NCBI GenBank assembly: GCA_948567375.1
Contig: OX419762.1
Coordinates: 12,840,001 to 12,904,000, forward strand
DNA from: Lunularia cruciata
Taxonomy: Eukaryota > Streptophyta > Marchantiopsida > Lunulariales > Lunulariaceae
Reading direction: 5' to 3'
Length of the DNA: 64,000 nt
A model generated the notes under the pieces. It did no database searches. It was given only the letters and a program-made list of their open reading frames with translations, and was not told the origin of the DNA. Below are positions 22,939-33,656 of this stretch, in pieces (the first letter of the stretch is position 1; the number at the start of each line of letters is the position of its first letter). A program made the position numbers and the translations under genes.

Positions 22939-23036
22939 TGTGGTACTTTAAAATTCATATTTGACTTATGTGTGAGTTGTGTTTCTATAGTATATGATAT
23001 TGACAATGATGTATATTGTGTAGCAATGTATATACA
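22939..23036 (+). repeat. Second partial family B LTR start, abutting the first
   Basis: TGTGGTACTTTAAAATTC repeats the first 95 or so bases of the LTR directly after its end. The same arrangement is present after the B2 LTR (35951-36038). Confidence 0.75.
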
Positions 23037-23889
23037 CATAATAATACCCTTGACATCTAATGTGATAAGCTCTCGTGCACTCCATGACAATGTTTTGAAT
23101 GTTGAATGTTGTATCCATTGCTCTACATAACTCCAAGGCTAGAGGAACAAAGAAGTGACTTATTGCATGCCTCTATAATTGGAGTCTTGGAGACCTTACT
23201 TGCTACTACTCCACTCATTGCCCATCCAAGAGGTGAGTAATCACTCCCTCCAACTGCATCATGATTAGGAAGGGTAAGTTTCTTGTTCTACCCACTTAAG
23301 AACTAACCTACCATTTGTAGTAGCTAATGTTGGACCTTAAAAGGTTTAAGTGGTTGCATCTCCCCGTCCCATCCAAATAATTTCTAGAGTAACTCAAATT
23401 ACTATGTTAATAATCATATAAATCTAAAGTCTAAAAAAATATCCTTACACATGGGAATAATCCCATGATTAGATGTTCTTATCCTCATCTATCAAATAAG
23501 TCAAGGATCCCTTCACATAGACTATCCTTGGACTAGAGAAAAGTCTATAACCAAATGGCTTGTGGACCCAAGAGTTCTCAACTCTTTCCTCAAAGTCAAA
23601 CATCCAAAAATAATACAAAATCAATACACTAGAATCCAAAAAGATGATGCTCACTCTTTCAACTTTCTCTAAAGTAGAATCTCCTCTATCTTGGTTATGA
23701 TTAACTCTAGCTAATCAAGGCTAATGTAAAAGCTTGGCTAAGCATTATAAAGATAATACCTCTCAACTACTTGCAATATCAAATTTAATATTCCCATAAA
23801 GCATACATGCATCAATAACTATTATAGGTTTGGGTTAGGGTCTCACTACCACGTATAAAGTAGGAATCAAGGAGAAGCCACCCTTGTGG
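23037..23889. other. No recognisable gene
   Basis: AT-rich sequence with stops in all frames. The 61-codon minus frame at 23469-23654 shows no domain and looks like chance. Confidence 0.6.
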
Positions 23890-24413
23890 GGTTCAAGTGC
23901 AACACCCCAAAAGAAAATTTTAGATGGGAAAACTCTAACTTATGCAACCTCCAAAGGCGGGTGAATCTTCTACCAATATGGCAGATCTCCAACTCTTTTG
24001 CCAAATGTGGACCTCTTAATCAAGCTAATCTTTCTAATTCAAGGCATAGGAAACTTTAAATCCCTAATTTGAGGAGATTTGTTCCCAAATCTAGCCCCAA
24101 TTTGCTTCTTTGCTCAATTTTTGAGTCCCAACCACCAATTCCACTCCTCACTTTCAAATGGACCTCTCCAATAATCAAAATTGAACTTCCACTATCTCCA
24201 ATTTGCCTCAATTCTAAGAAATTTGGGTAGTGCTTCCATAGACTATCAGCCCAACTATCAAAATTGCATCAATTTTCACAATACTTTTGCACATGATCCA
24301 TTCAATTGAATAGAAATTGAGTAATAGCATTCATTAATAATGGAGATACCACTAGGTTGGAGATACCACCAATATCCATAGTTCTTACACCCAATGTCCC
24401 CTTAATTCTTTGA
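23890..24413 (-). repeat. Family B leader fragment, minus strand
   Basis: Its reverse complement aligns with the start of the B2 leader (26202 onward), including GGTGGTATCTCCAA and the 'GGGxxATTGGGTGxxAGAACTA' block. No coding capacity. Confidence 0.6.
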
Positions 24414-24699
24414 TATACTCAAATTGTCATGAACTCAACTCATACTAGAAACTTAACTCTCAATTCAATAAACTTCCAACAATGTGCTTTGATTACACAA
24501 TCAATCTTCATGTACTTTAGCTAAAATAATCCATATGATACTCACCAACCTCTATCCATCATAACTAAGAGCTCAAAGGCTCAACATCAAAGAAGTGAGC
24601 TCTCTAGAGTTGCACTTCAAAAGTATACTCTCTTGGAATGACAAAGAATCTCGCCTTAATGGTATGTTTAACAATCCGATTGATGGTGCCAATGGTAGT
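24414..24699 (-). repeat. Family B LTR fragment, minus strand
   Basis: The reverse complement shares AGAGAGCTCACTTCTTTGATG and GTTGAGCCTTTGAG with the family B LTRs. It is interrupted at 24700 by a family A solo LTR. Together with 23890-24413 it is an inverted relative of 25748-28500. Confidence 0.65.
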
Positions 24700-25171
24700 T
24701 GTAATTATATGATCAATAGTCCTAACACAAAATTTAGTTATAACTAAGTGGTCTTTAGTCTATGACAAGCTAGTCAAGACTAATGGAATAGAAAATAGGC
24801 CAAATAAGCCAAGAATTACAAGAATATTCTAGAAGTATATAGGAAGCTACTTGGTACTTTCCAAGTATTGGGTAGTATGTATGCAAATTGGTAACTTCTG
24901 GGAGGAAGCTTCCTTAGCTTGCATGCTAAACAAGTGGCTTCGAGAAGGAAGCTTGTTGAGAAACTTCTCAACTAGCTTAACTTGCATGCCAAGTAAGGCA
25001 ACTTCTAGAAGGAAGCTTCTTGAGAAGCTTTTCAAGAACCTTGTATACTTTCTTATAAATACCAAAGCCTAAGCTCATGCTAGGCATTCAAATTTTCCCT
25101 CATTCAAGAGTTCTAGTGTGATCTTTCACCTTTATCTTCCATTCTCATATTTCTCTCCTCAATATTTTACA
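24700..25171 (+). mobile_element. Family A solo LTR (long subfamily)
   Basis: TGTAATTATATG... to ATTTTACA, with the GCTACTTGGTACTTTCC block and GAAGCTTC repeats. Flanks GTAGT (24695-24699) and ATAGT (25172-25176) match at 4 of 5. No internal region, so it arose by LTR-LTR recombination. Confidence 0.82.
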
Positions 25172-25663
25172 ATAGTTATGACTAACAAGACTAACCCACC
25201 AGCATCCGGGCAAACTAGCTTTGGCGTTGCAAATGTTGTAATATAGATGAACTTCTATCATGGCCTATTGACGATTGGGTTTCAATAAAAAAAATTGCAA
25301 CTAAGGGTACTCATAAAAAGGCATATGAACTATATGGATATGATATAAGAGCTTGCTAGTATAGTCATCAACCCAAAAGATAGTATCTAAGTACCAATGA
25401 TGACACAACATATGATAGTGAAATTGCTTATGTGGATGTACCTTGTACTAAAGAAAGTTATAATCTAATCCTCTTTCCATATACATGCATTCCTTAGCTT
25501 TTATGAGGATATGTCAAATTTCTCTCTAATTTTTCATTTTTAAATCTTACTTATAATTCCTTGATTTATTCTAAAATATCTAAGTTTTGTAAATTTATTT
25601 TTTCTACTCTCTAATTGTATAAACCAAGATCATTGAATTGTAGAGGATTTTGAATTTTGAAAT
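25172..25663. other. Unidentified decayed coding-like stretch
   Basis: One frame between about 25296 and 25450 reads THKKAYELYGYDIRA and YLSTNDDTTYDSEIAYVDVP between stops, with less AT-biased composition than its neighbours. I do not recognise it; a transposase or captured gene fragment is possible. Confidence 0.3.
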
Positions 25664-25747
25664 TTTGACCATCATGTATAACATCATTCTAGATGTTACC
25701 AAACCAAATTTCACATCTAGATCATATGGCTAGCTCATGGTATTACA
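25664..25747 (+). repeat. Family C LTR 3'-end fragment
   Basis: The last 84 or so bases of the family C LTR (ATCATGTATAACATCATTC... to GGTATTACA). Its left part is missing. It abuts the family B LTR remnant at 25748. Confidence 0.8.
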
Positions 25748-26201
25748 AGTATGATGCCATTTGTAGTGTTGCATCTAGATTGCTCAGACACTAGAGTTGC
25801 AATGATAGTAGTTAGAGGTATTTTAGCAATCACTTGTAGACTATTTCCCAACAGTCAGATTTTGTATTTGGGGTATTGACTTCATGGTGGGGCACACCGT
25901 CACTTTGCACCGTTTGCACCGTTGGATGTGCCTTCAACAGGACCGTTAGGGTTTCATAACTTGCTCAAGTCCAGTGATATACTTTCAAAGTGCAACCCTA
26001 GAGAGCTCACTTCTATGATGTTGAGCCTTTGAGTTCTTGGCTATGATGGACAAAGACCAATGAGCGTTACCTAGATTCTCTTAGCTAGAGTGGGTGTGGC
26101 TTGATTGTAATCAATGCACAATTGTTGGCAGTTTATAGAGTGATAGATCAAGTACTAATCTGACTTGAGTTGATTCAATTGGTGTTATGGAACTGATTAC
26201 A
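25748..26201 (+). repeat. Partial family B LTR, probable 5' LTR of B2
   Basis: Aligns to 35505-35950 and lacks the first 110 or so bases. It is followed without a break by a leader-type sequence, as expected of a 5' LTR. No primer-binding site can be recognised. Confidence 0.65.
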
Positions 26202-28530
26202 TCAAAGAAGTGAGGTCAAGGGGAAATTGGGTGCTAGAACTACAAGTGTTGGTGGTATCTCCAAGCTCAGTGGATTGTTGGTAGCTTGATTGAAGTTTAG
26301 GTTTTCCTTGGTGTGCAAAAGCTCATTGATTGATGTGGATTTGGTAGTAAAGTGGAATGTGTGTAGAAGTGCTGGCCAAACTTTGAGCAAAGATAAGCAA
26401 TTTTTGAGCAATGGGTTGTGATTTTTAGCTTAAGAGGTGAAAGCATGACAAATTTGTTACAAGTTGTGTTCAAAAAGTGAAATTGAAGGTGGAGTTAGGA
26501 ACCAATCCTTGTGAATTTGTGATCTAGAAAAACCTATCATTTCAGTTTAGCTGGAGTGGAGAGTTAGTAGAGGATTTGGTGGTCAACCAACTTTAGAGTT
26601 TAGGTCAGATTTTTGCTAGAGTTTACATCAGATTTTGGCCAGATTTGGAAGAGCTTCAAAATGACAGATTTTGGCTAGAGTTGGTGGAGTTTTACCAGAT
26701 TTGGAGAGGGTTTGAAGTGGCAAGAAGAAAGGCCTTATTTGGGCATTTAGAGGCTTTGAGGCTTAAAGATGTAGGAAATGAAAGCCTAGAAGGTCCAGCT
26801 TGTTGGCATGAGGGTAGCTAGTTTAGAGTAGATCTTGGTTGTTGATTGGCAAAATCTGCCCATCTTGCTAGATTGTGCGCAATAGGGTTTGACCCCTAGA
26901 TCTTTGGTTCCTAGATTGGCGCCCTAGCCAACTGGTTCACCCTCACTTGTTGTCTTAGTGACTGGCCCACTATTATCTATACACTTATAGCTTTGGCTAG
27001 GAGAGGCAGTTTGATCCCATTCTTGGTGATCCTAGTAGCTTAGGACTTAGATAGGAACTCCTATTATATCAAATGCCAAATGGTGGTACTCCTATTATAT
27101 CAAATGCCAAATTGTGGTTTAGATTTCTTGTGATTGGACCCCTTCCATTCTTTACTTCCTGTTTGTGCACCATGTTTGTGTGAGGTGACCTAAATTTAGA
27201 GCGTTGGTGCTCTAGTGTGCTCTTGGTAGTGAGGTTGGAGTGATGACCAATAAGATTACTTTTTTTCTCTCTAGTGAGACAAGAAGTGATGACATGTAGA
27301 CCGTGAGAGTGCATCTTGTGATGGTAGGGTACAAGTTGCCCTTTCCCTTAGTGTAGTTATCATAGTTAGGGCTACATTAGTGGGTGGTGTAAAAGACCAA
27401 AACCGAGGAGAGAAATAGGAGAATGGAAACTCACATTGGGACACTTGAATGAGGGAAAACTCCGAATGCCTTGCATGAGTTTTGGCCTTGGTATTTATAG
27501 GTAGCATACAAGACCCTTGAAGCTTCTCAAGAAGCTTCCTTGAGCCTCTTTCTTGGAGTGCAAGCCAAGTTAACTAGGAAGCTTCTCAAGAAGCTTCCTT
27601 CTAGAAGCCGCCTACTTGGCTTGCAAGCTAAGCTAGTTAGAAGCTTCTAGAAGCTTCCTTCTAGAAGCTACCTGCTTAGGGCGCAAGTTAACTAGTTGGG
27701 AAGTTTCTTAAGAAGCTTCTTAGATGCTTCTAGAATATTCTAGGCTATTTTGTCTTATTCTCTACTTTGTAAGCCCGACTAACTTTGTCACTAAACTCCA
27801 TATTGTTACAGGTGGTGCTTGGTTGGTATTGGTACTTGATGGTGTTTGGTTAGTGGTGTTGATTCTTGGTGGGGTACTTGTAGTTGCGATTGGTGGTTTA
27901 TGGTCACTTTGTCATGATGGAGTTTTTTGGGGATTCTAGAGGAGATAGTCCTATAGTATGCAATGGGTTTACTCAGAGTGGCACTCAATATCAATCTGTA
28001 TCTTAGGTCCTAGTGAGAGAGGAGATTGACTTTGAGTTGGAGTTTGACATAGGAGCTAATTCAGTTGAGAGTGCACTTGGCATGTCTGCACCGTTGTTGT
28101 GGGATATGGATGACATTTATGGGGCCTCCAAAGGCCCTATAAATCTCATTGAGTTAGTCTGGTATAGTGGGTTCCATTGAGTTGGATGATTTCATTGAGG
28201 AGTTTGATAGTTGATGTGATCTACAGTAAATGTGAAACTCAACTTTGTTCATACCCTTCATGGCATGGAAGAGCTTGTTTCAACATTTGGAGAGTACGCC
28301 AATTGGCAACTACCATGAGTTTAGGAGAGCTTACTTGGAGGAGATTGAGTAATGGAAACAATAGTGGTCTCCAAACTATATCTCCATTACTTTAGGCTTA
28401 GTTTTTAGGGGTAGATTGGCTGTACCCACAAGTTCTAGCTCTAGTAGCATTGGTGGATCTCTTGGAGATAATGCTACTACGAGTGGAGGTACCGCTATAG
28501 GAGGTGGTGTAGTACTAGGGTTTAACCCCA
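26202..28530 (+). mobile_element. Long leader of family B element B2
   Basis: A 2-kb stretch between LTR and gag without credible ORFs; the first half is repeated inverted at 23890-24413. A family A solo LTR (27388-27810) lies in it. From about 27950 faint gag-like frames begin. Unusually long for a plant Ty3 element leader, so it may include unrecognised insertions. Confidence 0.5.
27388..27810 (-). mobile_element. Family A solo LTR, minus strand, perfect TSD
   Basis: Reverse complement of the family A LTR (TGTAAAAG... to ...TTGTTACA on the plus strand), flanked by identical GGTGG (27383-27387 and 27811-27815). The repeated GAAGCTTC/TCTAGAAG blocks and the TATA (TATTTATAGG on the plus strand) are intact. 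Relatively young by sequence. Confidence 0.92.
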
Positions 28531-29381
28531 TGGTGGAGTTCTTTTAGTGTTTGAGGTAGAACTACCAAGGAGTGCGGATTGACAAGCTGAGGAGCTTGTA
28601 GGTGTTCTAACGGAAGGCTGGAGAGAGCATACACAAGGCAAACACTTGCATGAAGCGGCTGATCAATTTCACTCAGGGAGATATTGAGGCCCAAGCAGTC
28701 CAATTTTGGTATGGGATATTGGACAAGGAGTTGCAATGTAGAGTTTGTGATACTATGTTGTTATAGGCTACTTTACCTACTTTGGCATTGGTCTTTGGTT
28801 TGGGTGAGCATATTGAGCTCAACATGGTGGAGGAGAGAGTGGTGATATCTGGATTTGGTAAGGAGACCTTATCCACAATTGTGACTTCTTCTAGGTTGTA
28901 GTAGAGTGCACCATGCCCTATTGGTTTTCAAGGATAGGGTGTATAGCCCAGATCCTATGGAGTGAGTGGAGTGCCTAGTGGAGCTAGATCCTTACCTTCA
29001 TTTTTGGGTCAACAACAACCAATGAGTGGTGATGTTGCTTGTTGGACTTGTGGTGGACCTCACTATAGAAGAGAGTGTACTCAGAGTAGCAGGCTTGATA
29101 CCTTTGGTGCATCACAACCAACACAAAGACAATGTGAGCATTGTCAAAGATATGGTCACTTTAATGACCGATGCTTTGACATACACCCAAAGTTACAGAG
29201 TGGTAGGACTACTATGGCAAGTAGTAGAGGAGGTCCAGTTCATGCTGGACAAGGTGGTAGAGGTGGTAGTAGAAGATCTAAATTGAGTAGGAGTGCAATA
29301 CCTACCCTTACTTCTGATACAACTATGGCTACTTGGATTGAGCAATTGGAGCAAAGATTGGCTAGTATAGCCATTGCATAG
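28530..29381 (+). pseudogene. gag of family B element B2
   Basis: Capsid region RLINFTQGDIEAQAVQFWYG (about 28656-28715) upstream of two zinc knuckles: CWTCGGPHYRREC (29039-29077, Cys-x2-Cys-x3-His-x4-Cys) and CEHCQRYGHFNDRC (29130-29171, canonical CCHC) followed by FDIHPKL. A Gly/Arg-rich tract comes after. The last 139 codons (28962-29381) are open and the earlier part contains stops. Role: nucleic-acid-binding structural protein of the particle. Confidence 0.8.
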
Positions 29382-30425
29382 AGGAGATCAGATTTGGGTG
29401 CTGAGGCTTCTACTTCATATGCTAGTGATAGAAATGATTTGGACTTCGTGCGTAGAGCAACATAGGTGGATGCATTTGTAGTAGTGAATAGGAGTGTAGT
29501 ATGTGCTCTAGAGCCTAGAGGAGCATCAATGGAGTTGGACCCATAGAGAGGAGAGGTTAGGAGGCAGGTTAGACTTCCCCAATCTTTCATGATCTTTGAG
29601 GCCTTATGGACGTCATCTAGGGCTTCTAGATGTCCTACTGCAAGTGTGGTAGGTAGTGATGGGATGCATGATGAACTACCTACTATTCAACCATTTGTTA
29701 CTACATAGATTGAGTCCTGCATGATGTTGGAGGTGGCTCAGTTGATTATGCACTATCCTTTATTTTCAACCAATGACATGTGTATATTGGGAGTTGATCC
29801 AACCCTAGTGTTCAGATTGGTTGTTGTGCTTTACAAGAGTAGGGATGATGTGGTTCCTAATACTAGATCATAGATGGTTGATAGTGGAGTTGACTTGGTT
29901 GAGGAGTATGGGATTTGCTCAGCAACCAATGGTTTACGGCAAGCAACAACGGCTAGATTGGAGGAGTTGCCAACTAGACCGGCCTTTGAGAGAGCAGGGT
30001 TCACACCTAGTGTTTTCCTATTGGATAACTAAAGGAGGATTTTCTATTTGGTGGGACCTTCAAGGAAAGTCTTTACACCACAGAGAGTTTTATTAGACTT
30101 TGGTGCGTAGCCTCTTATGTAGAGGAAGGCTACAATTGTTGGTCTAAGGTTACAAAAGACCGATGTAGAGAGGTATCCATTTCATATCCAAACATCCCTC
30201 TAGGAGGTGGTTTGACACAATATATCACACGTGGAGAGCTAGTCGTTCAGATTTAGCCTAGTCAACTAACTAATAGTTTGGCGGTGAGAGCTTAGGCTAT
30301 TGCAACAATGGTTGAGTCATATGATGTGTTTGTTGGTGGAGTAGTGTTATACCCCATAGGTTTCAGTATTGACTACTGGGAGGAGAAAACCTCCTATATA
30401 CCAGGTTGGAAATCAAGTGATGGAT
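29382..30425 (+). pseudogene. Protease region of family B element B2
   Basis: After a spacer, a stretch around 29790-30060 reads KSRDDVVPNTRS, GICSATNGLRQATTARLEEL and VFTPQRVLLDFGA, then PLM. The LLD-x-GA motif (about 30087-30105) is the retropepsin active site with Ser changed to Phe. The C-terminal part reads YDVFVGGVVLYPIGF (30320-30364) and WEEKTSYIPGW. Stops and at least one frameshift. Confidence 0.7.
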
Positions 30426-30487
30426 GAGTTTAGCACCTACCAATATGCTTAAGTAGTAGCAAACTTGGCTCATTATAGTCGAGGACC

Positions 30488-31790
30488 ATGGCAACATTAG
30501 TTTCAGCTTTTAGTGGTGTAGTTACTTGGCCTGGTGATTTATTGGAAGGGAATGCCCAGGAAGAGGATACTCTAGTACCAGAGGAGATCACTTGGATTTG
30601 GAGTATAAGTGGGATTGTTCTATCCACCTTGGATGTTCCATTGTGGAGTTCAAAGGAAGCATTGCAACAACATGCAGGTTGGTTGGTGCAACAAGCTTGG
30701 GGTGGAGCCTTTGTACCACTAAGAGATGAGTGTGAGGATGAGTATCTAGAGTCAACTATGTTGACCCCTCTAGATATCAAACTCATTGCTTGGCAATAAC
30801 TAGTAGAAGGAGTATGTCTATTAGAGTTGTTTGGTAGGATTAGCATTGGACTAGTTGCAATCCTACAAGTGGGTATACAAGTACAAAGGTACTTGTATGT
30901 GGAGAGAGATGAGACTGCTAGGTGAGTCTCTCTACATCATGTGGCACACTTGGCTTATTGATATCTTGAGTTATTACTGATGTCAATAGTCAAGGGTTAT
31001 GAAAAGGCCCTACAAATAGACATTTCCTTATTGGGAGCACATGATCTGGAGAGACATGGGCCTATTCATTTGGTGATTTCTAGATGGTCATGTGAGGGAT
31101 ATACACACATTGGCCAAGGTTTGGGTCTTCAAGATCCCCAATATGGTGTGTTTTGAGAGATGTTATGGATATTGCAACATCTCTAAGTTCATCAGTCCGT
31201 TTCTCCAACTTACATATTAGAGAACATCCCTTTGATAGATGATTCTTGCACCTAGGTGGTGGTAAGTATACATCAAGTCCATTCTTGGATGGGGCATGCT
31301 ATGTTTTTAGATGAAGCCAGAGTGGGATCACGGGCTCATTGCGTTTGTCTTTGGTAGACAAACCTTTGACCTAGAAAGGTTCTACAACATACTCAGGATG
31401 GGATTTAGCAACTAGACCATATTATTGTTGAAAACATCTTGGATGTTAGGCATCAATCTCAGACGTTGGTAGTGGTTGACAGGTCACTGATGGCATTGGT
31501 GAACCTAGTTGGACAGCCTAGAGCCACTTTTCCCACACTTATGAGTTTCCTAGGCTCTCATGCTTTTTGGGAGGGAGGTCTTGGATTGGTTTGGAACTCA
31601 CAATTATAGCAATTGGTGGAGCCCAATGCCGATGAGAGAGAGAGAGAGAGAGAGAGAGCATACGATGGGTTTTTACAATGGTATTACTGTTGTTCTAGTA
31701 GTGTTAGAGGCATCCATGCATCAGGTGTTAGGTCAGGCTATGAACTTAAATTTTTTGACTTGGATCGTGAGCCTTGGCTTGGCAGAGTAG
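30488..31790 (+). pseudogene. Cytosine-5 DNA methyltransferase domain in B2 pol
   Basis: A DNMT domain lies between protease and RT. A single frame, with only point stops, runs from a linker (30488-30799, EALQQHAGWLVQQAWGG) into motif I LLELFGRISIGL (about 30818-30853), motif II YLYVERDETA, motif IV VISRWSCEGY (catalytic Cys codon 31091-31093; Pro before it is Ser, Gln after it is Glu) with GLGLQDPQYGVF, motif VI YILENIP (Glu 31220-31222), motif VIII-like ARVGSRAHC...LW, and a target-recognition stretch MALVNLVGQPRATFPTLMSF. Motifs IX (DERER...MGF) and X (HQVLGQAMNLNFLTWI) follow, the frame shifting at a GA microsatellite. Known use of the family: transfer of methyl groups to C5 of cytosine. 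The AHR-type motif VIII looks DNMT3/DRM-like rather than DNMT1-like; this is my reading. Too decayed to be active. Confidence 0.85.
31634..31658. repeat. (GA)n microsatellite in DNMT motif IX
   Basis: About 12 GA units encode the Arg-Glu run of the motif IX region. Copy B1 has only about five units at 5884-5895. The expansion shifts the frame between motifs VIII and X. Confidence 0.9.
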
Positions 31791-33656
31791 CATAGGATGT
31801 GCTTGATAGGCATCACCACTCAAACACTTGTGAGCCCTATACCTATCGAGATGATTCAGGCACATGTTGGGGGCAATGGACCAAGTGGGCAGGGTATTCT
31901 TGGGACATAGTCAATGGCTACTAGGGAGAGTGGTCTACCAGGAGTCCATCTAAGTGAGCATGGGCTACTTGGATTACACTCTTGGTCTACTTTGGATGCA
32001 GCTAGAGGACATATGGAGCTTGCAGCCAGATTGGAAGGAGTTTTTTACACTAAGGGTTGGGACCTCTAGTGGTTAGGAGCATGACACTATTGCTCCCAAG
32101 GGTCTAGTGTAGCATCTAGTTAGTATGTCTTCCACTCCAACAATAATTATAGAGGATACTTGGGAGCCAAATCTTGGACCCAAGCTTCCAAGAAAGGAAA
32201 GACAAAGAGTTTGGAGGTTCTTGAAGAGCTACACAAGTTATTTTTCCTTTAGTATGAAGGATTTGGGTGCTCTAAAAAGACCTAGTATATGGATTGAGTT
32301 GACTAGCAATACACCAATTTTTTGACGTCCTTATTGATATAGTGACATGGAGTGAGTATTGATTCAAAGTCAAAGTAATGACCTTTTTGAGGCTGGTTTG
32401 GTAGAGATTTCACATGGAGAGTATGCATCAGTGATAGTGATGCCAACCAAGAAGGATATGCATGGCAATAATACAAATAGGCAGATGTGTGGAGATTATC
32501 GCCATATCAATCAATAGACTAGGGCTGATTGGTATGCCATGCCTACACTAGAGGAGATCTTTGATGCAATTGGGCATGCAAAGGTCTTCAGTACTTTAGA
32601 TCTTTGAGTATTATATCATAAGTTGCCACTTAGGGAGGAGGATAAGTCCAAGATAACATTTTGGGCTATTGATCCTCATGGCAAGGATGTGTTATATTAA
32701 TGGAGTTTCTTACCATTTGGGTTAAAGAATGCTCTTGTTGAGTTCTAAAGGGTCATGGAGAGGATCCTAGCTGGACTGGATTTTGCTTGGTGCTATATTG
32801 ATTACATTTTGGTCTATAGCACTACAGTGGAGGAGCATGAGAGACAATTGTTGGAGGTGTTTGAGAGGTTGAGATCTCATGGACTCAAATTACATCCTAG
32901 GAAGTGTAGGTTCTTCCACAAGCAAGTTGAGTATTTGGGTTGCACTGTGCACCCCAGAGGACTTGGTGTTCAGCAGACTAGGTGGAGGCTATTACGTGTA
33001 TTCCTTGGCCTACGGATGTGAGCAGAGTGTGAGCATTCCTTGGGTTGGCAAACTTTTATTGCTGCTATGTTAGAGGATTTAGTGCCATTGCCAAGGCCTT
33101 GAAGAAGCTAACAAAGCTTACACAAGAGTGGTGTTGGGGAGATGAGCAAGAGAGAGCTTTTGTAGAGCTCAAGGAGAGGTTGCTCAAGGAGAGGACATCT
33201 GCTTCTATTTTGAGGAGACTGATCAAAGGACGGCCATTTCAAATTTGCATTGATTGGAGTATGTTGGGGCTTGGAGCAGTGCTCACCTAACATAATGATG
33301 AGGGGAAAAGTTTGTAGTGGCCTATGCTAGTCACTCCAACAATTTAGTGGAGGCAAAGTATAATTCATATGAGAGAGAGGCTTGGCAACAATTTGGGTAG
33401 TAGTACATTTCTGATGTTATCTTTTTGGTAACCCCTTTACTCTCATCACTTATCATCAGCCATTGAAGTGGTTGATGGAGTCTGATAAGCTTTTAGGGAA
33501 GCTTACACAATGAGCTCTGATTTTACAAGAGTATGATTTCACGGTTATCACAGACCTGGAGTGGTGAATCATGATACAGATGGGTTGAGTAAAAACCCAT
33601 GTCCCAACCAACAAGATTAGACCCAAGCACGTTGGCATGGTGAGATATATGAGGAG
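31791..33656 (+). pseudogene. RT-RNase H of family B element B2
   Basis: A linker (to about 32160) precedes RT: WEPNLGPKLPRKERQRVWRF, VIVMPTKKDMHG, MCGDYRHINQ, ADWYAMPTLEEIFDAIGHAK, KDVLY, LPFGLKNAL and catalytic YIDYILVYSTTVEEHE (about 32791-32838), where YIDD is mutated to YIDY. It continues GLKLHPRKCRFFHKQVEYLG, then the connection region NFYCCYVRGFSAIAKALKKL. RNase H follows: ICIDWSMLGLGAVLT with the first Asp (about 33247-33290), HQPLKWLMESDKL and DGLSKNPCP near the end. The family is Ty3/gypsy, clearly distinct from family A. Confidence 0.88.
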
